From Actinomycetes bacterium (GTDB taxonomy: Bacteria; Actinomycetota; Thermoleophilia; Gaiellales; Gaiellaceae), in the NCBI GenBank assembly GCA_030624785.1, contig JAUXJK010000122.1, forward strand, positions 1-6,436: 6,436 bases of DNA. The letters run 5' to 3'. The notes below the pieces were generated by a model that made no database searches, had not been told where the DNA came from, and saw only the letters and a list, made by a program, of their open reading frames with translations. Every line of letters begins with the position of its first letter. Position 1 is the first letter of the stretch. This document shows, in pieces, positions 6,119-6,436 of this stretch. Position numbers and translations under genes: made by a program.

Positions 6119-6216
6119 CGAGGCCTCGAAGAGGTCGTGGGCGTGTTGTCGCGGGCCGGCGTCGCGACGTTCCTGGTCACTTCGTATCTGTGCAGCTTTT
6201 CGTTCGGATTCTTCAT
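6115..6216 (-). CDS. Candidate 33-residue small ORF bridging the ligase and the hydrolase
   Basis: The ORF starts with ATG at 6216 and stops with TGA at 6117-6115. Its ATG forms an ATGA overlap with the TGA of the acyl-CoA ligase gene (6215-6213). Its own TGA forms a second ATGA with the ATG of the hydrolase at 6118. AAAGGA lies eight bases before its ATG. The peptide (MKNPNEKLHRYEVTRN..., ending TSSRPR) is basic and polar, with no membrane helix, cysteine motif or recognisable family. Possibilities are a translated spacer that couples ligase and hydrolase translation, a genuine small protein, or the out-of-frame relic of a longer hydrolase N-terminus. Nothing in the sequence decides, and I do not assign a function. 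Confidence 0.45.
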   Translation of the reverse strand: MKNPNEKLHRYEVTRNVATPARDNTPTTSSRPR

Positions 6217-6436
6217 GGCGCGATCCTTTCGTCCCTATACCGCTCTTTGAGCTCACGGCGGACTACTTTCCCGTAGGCGTTCTTGGGGAGCTCGTCGACG
6301 ATCTCGACACGTTTCGGTTTCTTGAAGCTCGCGAGGCGGCCCTTGCAGAACTCGATCAGTGCTTCCTCGGTTGGGCTCGTGCCGGGCGTGGCCACTACGC
6401 AGGCGAAGACGCTTTCGCCCCACACCGTGTCTGGCA
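6213..6436 (-). CDS. Acyl-CoA synthetase (AMP-forming), C-terminal fragment
   Basis: This is the end of a gene that enters from the right edge; 73 complete residues are visible. It matches the C-terminal swinging domain of ANL-superfamily ligases. It begins with PDTVWGE, the usual strand-to-turn after 'VIGVPD'. GRLASFKKPKRVEIVDELPK (32-51) is the mobile-domain core, and NAYGKVVRREL (52-62) is the A10 motif with the catalytic lysine K56. These enzymes activate a carboxylic acid with ATP to an acyl-adenylate and then form the CoA thioester. Only the C-terminal domain is present, so the substrate class (fatty or aromatic acid) cannot be read. It ends with TGA at 6215-6213, sharing ATGA with the small ORF. 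It is the most upstream visible gene of the leftward run, so CoA activation may be an early step in the pathway (inference). Confidence 0.9.
   Translation of the reverse strand, partial: PDTVWGESVFACVVATPGTSPTEEALIEFCKGRLASFKKPKRVEIVDELPKNAYGKVVRRELKERYRDERIAP
6225..6230 (-). promoter_or_regulatory. Ribosome binding site for the 33-codon ORF
   Basis: On the minus strand GAAAGGA is found eight bases upstream of the ATG at 6216, inside the last codons of the ligase gene. It supports initiation at 6216 and hence translation of the small ORF. Confidence 0.5.

Noticed and set aside
6119..6256. 46-residue N-terminal extension of the hydrolase from a GTG at 6256
   Set aside because: The extension is charged, has no counterpart in the family, and overlaps the end of the ligase. 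ATG 6118 has its own GAGG and begins at the domain edge.

Overview
The window is GC-rich bacterial DNA with clear Shine-Dalgarno sequences, some GTG starts and tightly packed genes. The protein set (xanthine-dehydrogenase-type iron-sulfur subunit, VAO/PCMH-type flavoprotein, cytoplasmic molybdopterin oxidoreductase, EamA permease, acyl-CoA ligase) and the codon use would fit an environmental actinobacterium or a similar GC-rich lineage such as Chloroflexota. This assignment is a low-confidence guess, because the window holds no rRNA, tRNA or marker gene.

Two gene runs converge at position 2309-2312. The rightward run (1-2312) has three genes. The first is a nearly complete [2Fe-2S] small subunit of the xanthine dehydrogenase/CO dehydrogenase family, cut by the left edge. 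A 490-residue PCMH-fold FAD oxidoreductase follows, then a 103-residue muconolactone-isomerase-like protein. The leftward run (6436-2309) begins with the C-terminal end of an AMP-forming acyl-CoA synthetase, cut by the right edge. A 33-codon small ORF follows, then an alpha/beta hydrolase, an EamA/DMT-type membrane transporter and a 639-residue bis-MGD molybdopterin oxidoreductase with an N-terminal 4Fe-4S motif. Every non-coding gap is shorter than 50 bases. I see no RNA genes, mobile elements, CRISPR or convincing intrinsic terminators.

Taken together the genes look like a catabolic cassette for an aromatic, heterocyclic or lactone-type organic acid. CoA ligation, molybdenum hydroxylation or reduction, flavin-dependent oxidation, lactone-type isomerisation and hydrolysis, and a small-molecule transporter would all be supplied locally. 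The substrate cannot be read from the sequence.

The points most worth a second look are: (i) two evolutionarily unrelated molybdoenzyme types in facing operons; (ii) a chain of two ATGA overlaps linking ligase, a 33-codon ORF and hydrolase; (iii) a convergent pair whose stop codons share one CTAG palindrome; (iv) a hydrolase that keeps its nucleophile but has Ala where the catalytic His is expected and a polar stretch where a buried strand is expected; and (v) a transporter gene with no ordinary start codon that preserves its first membrane helix.
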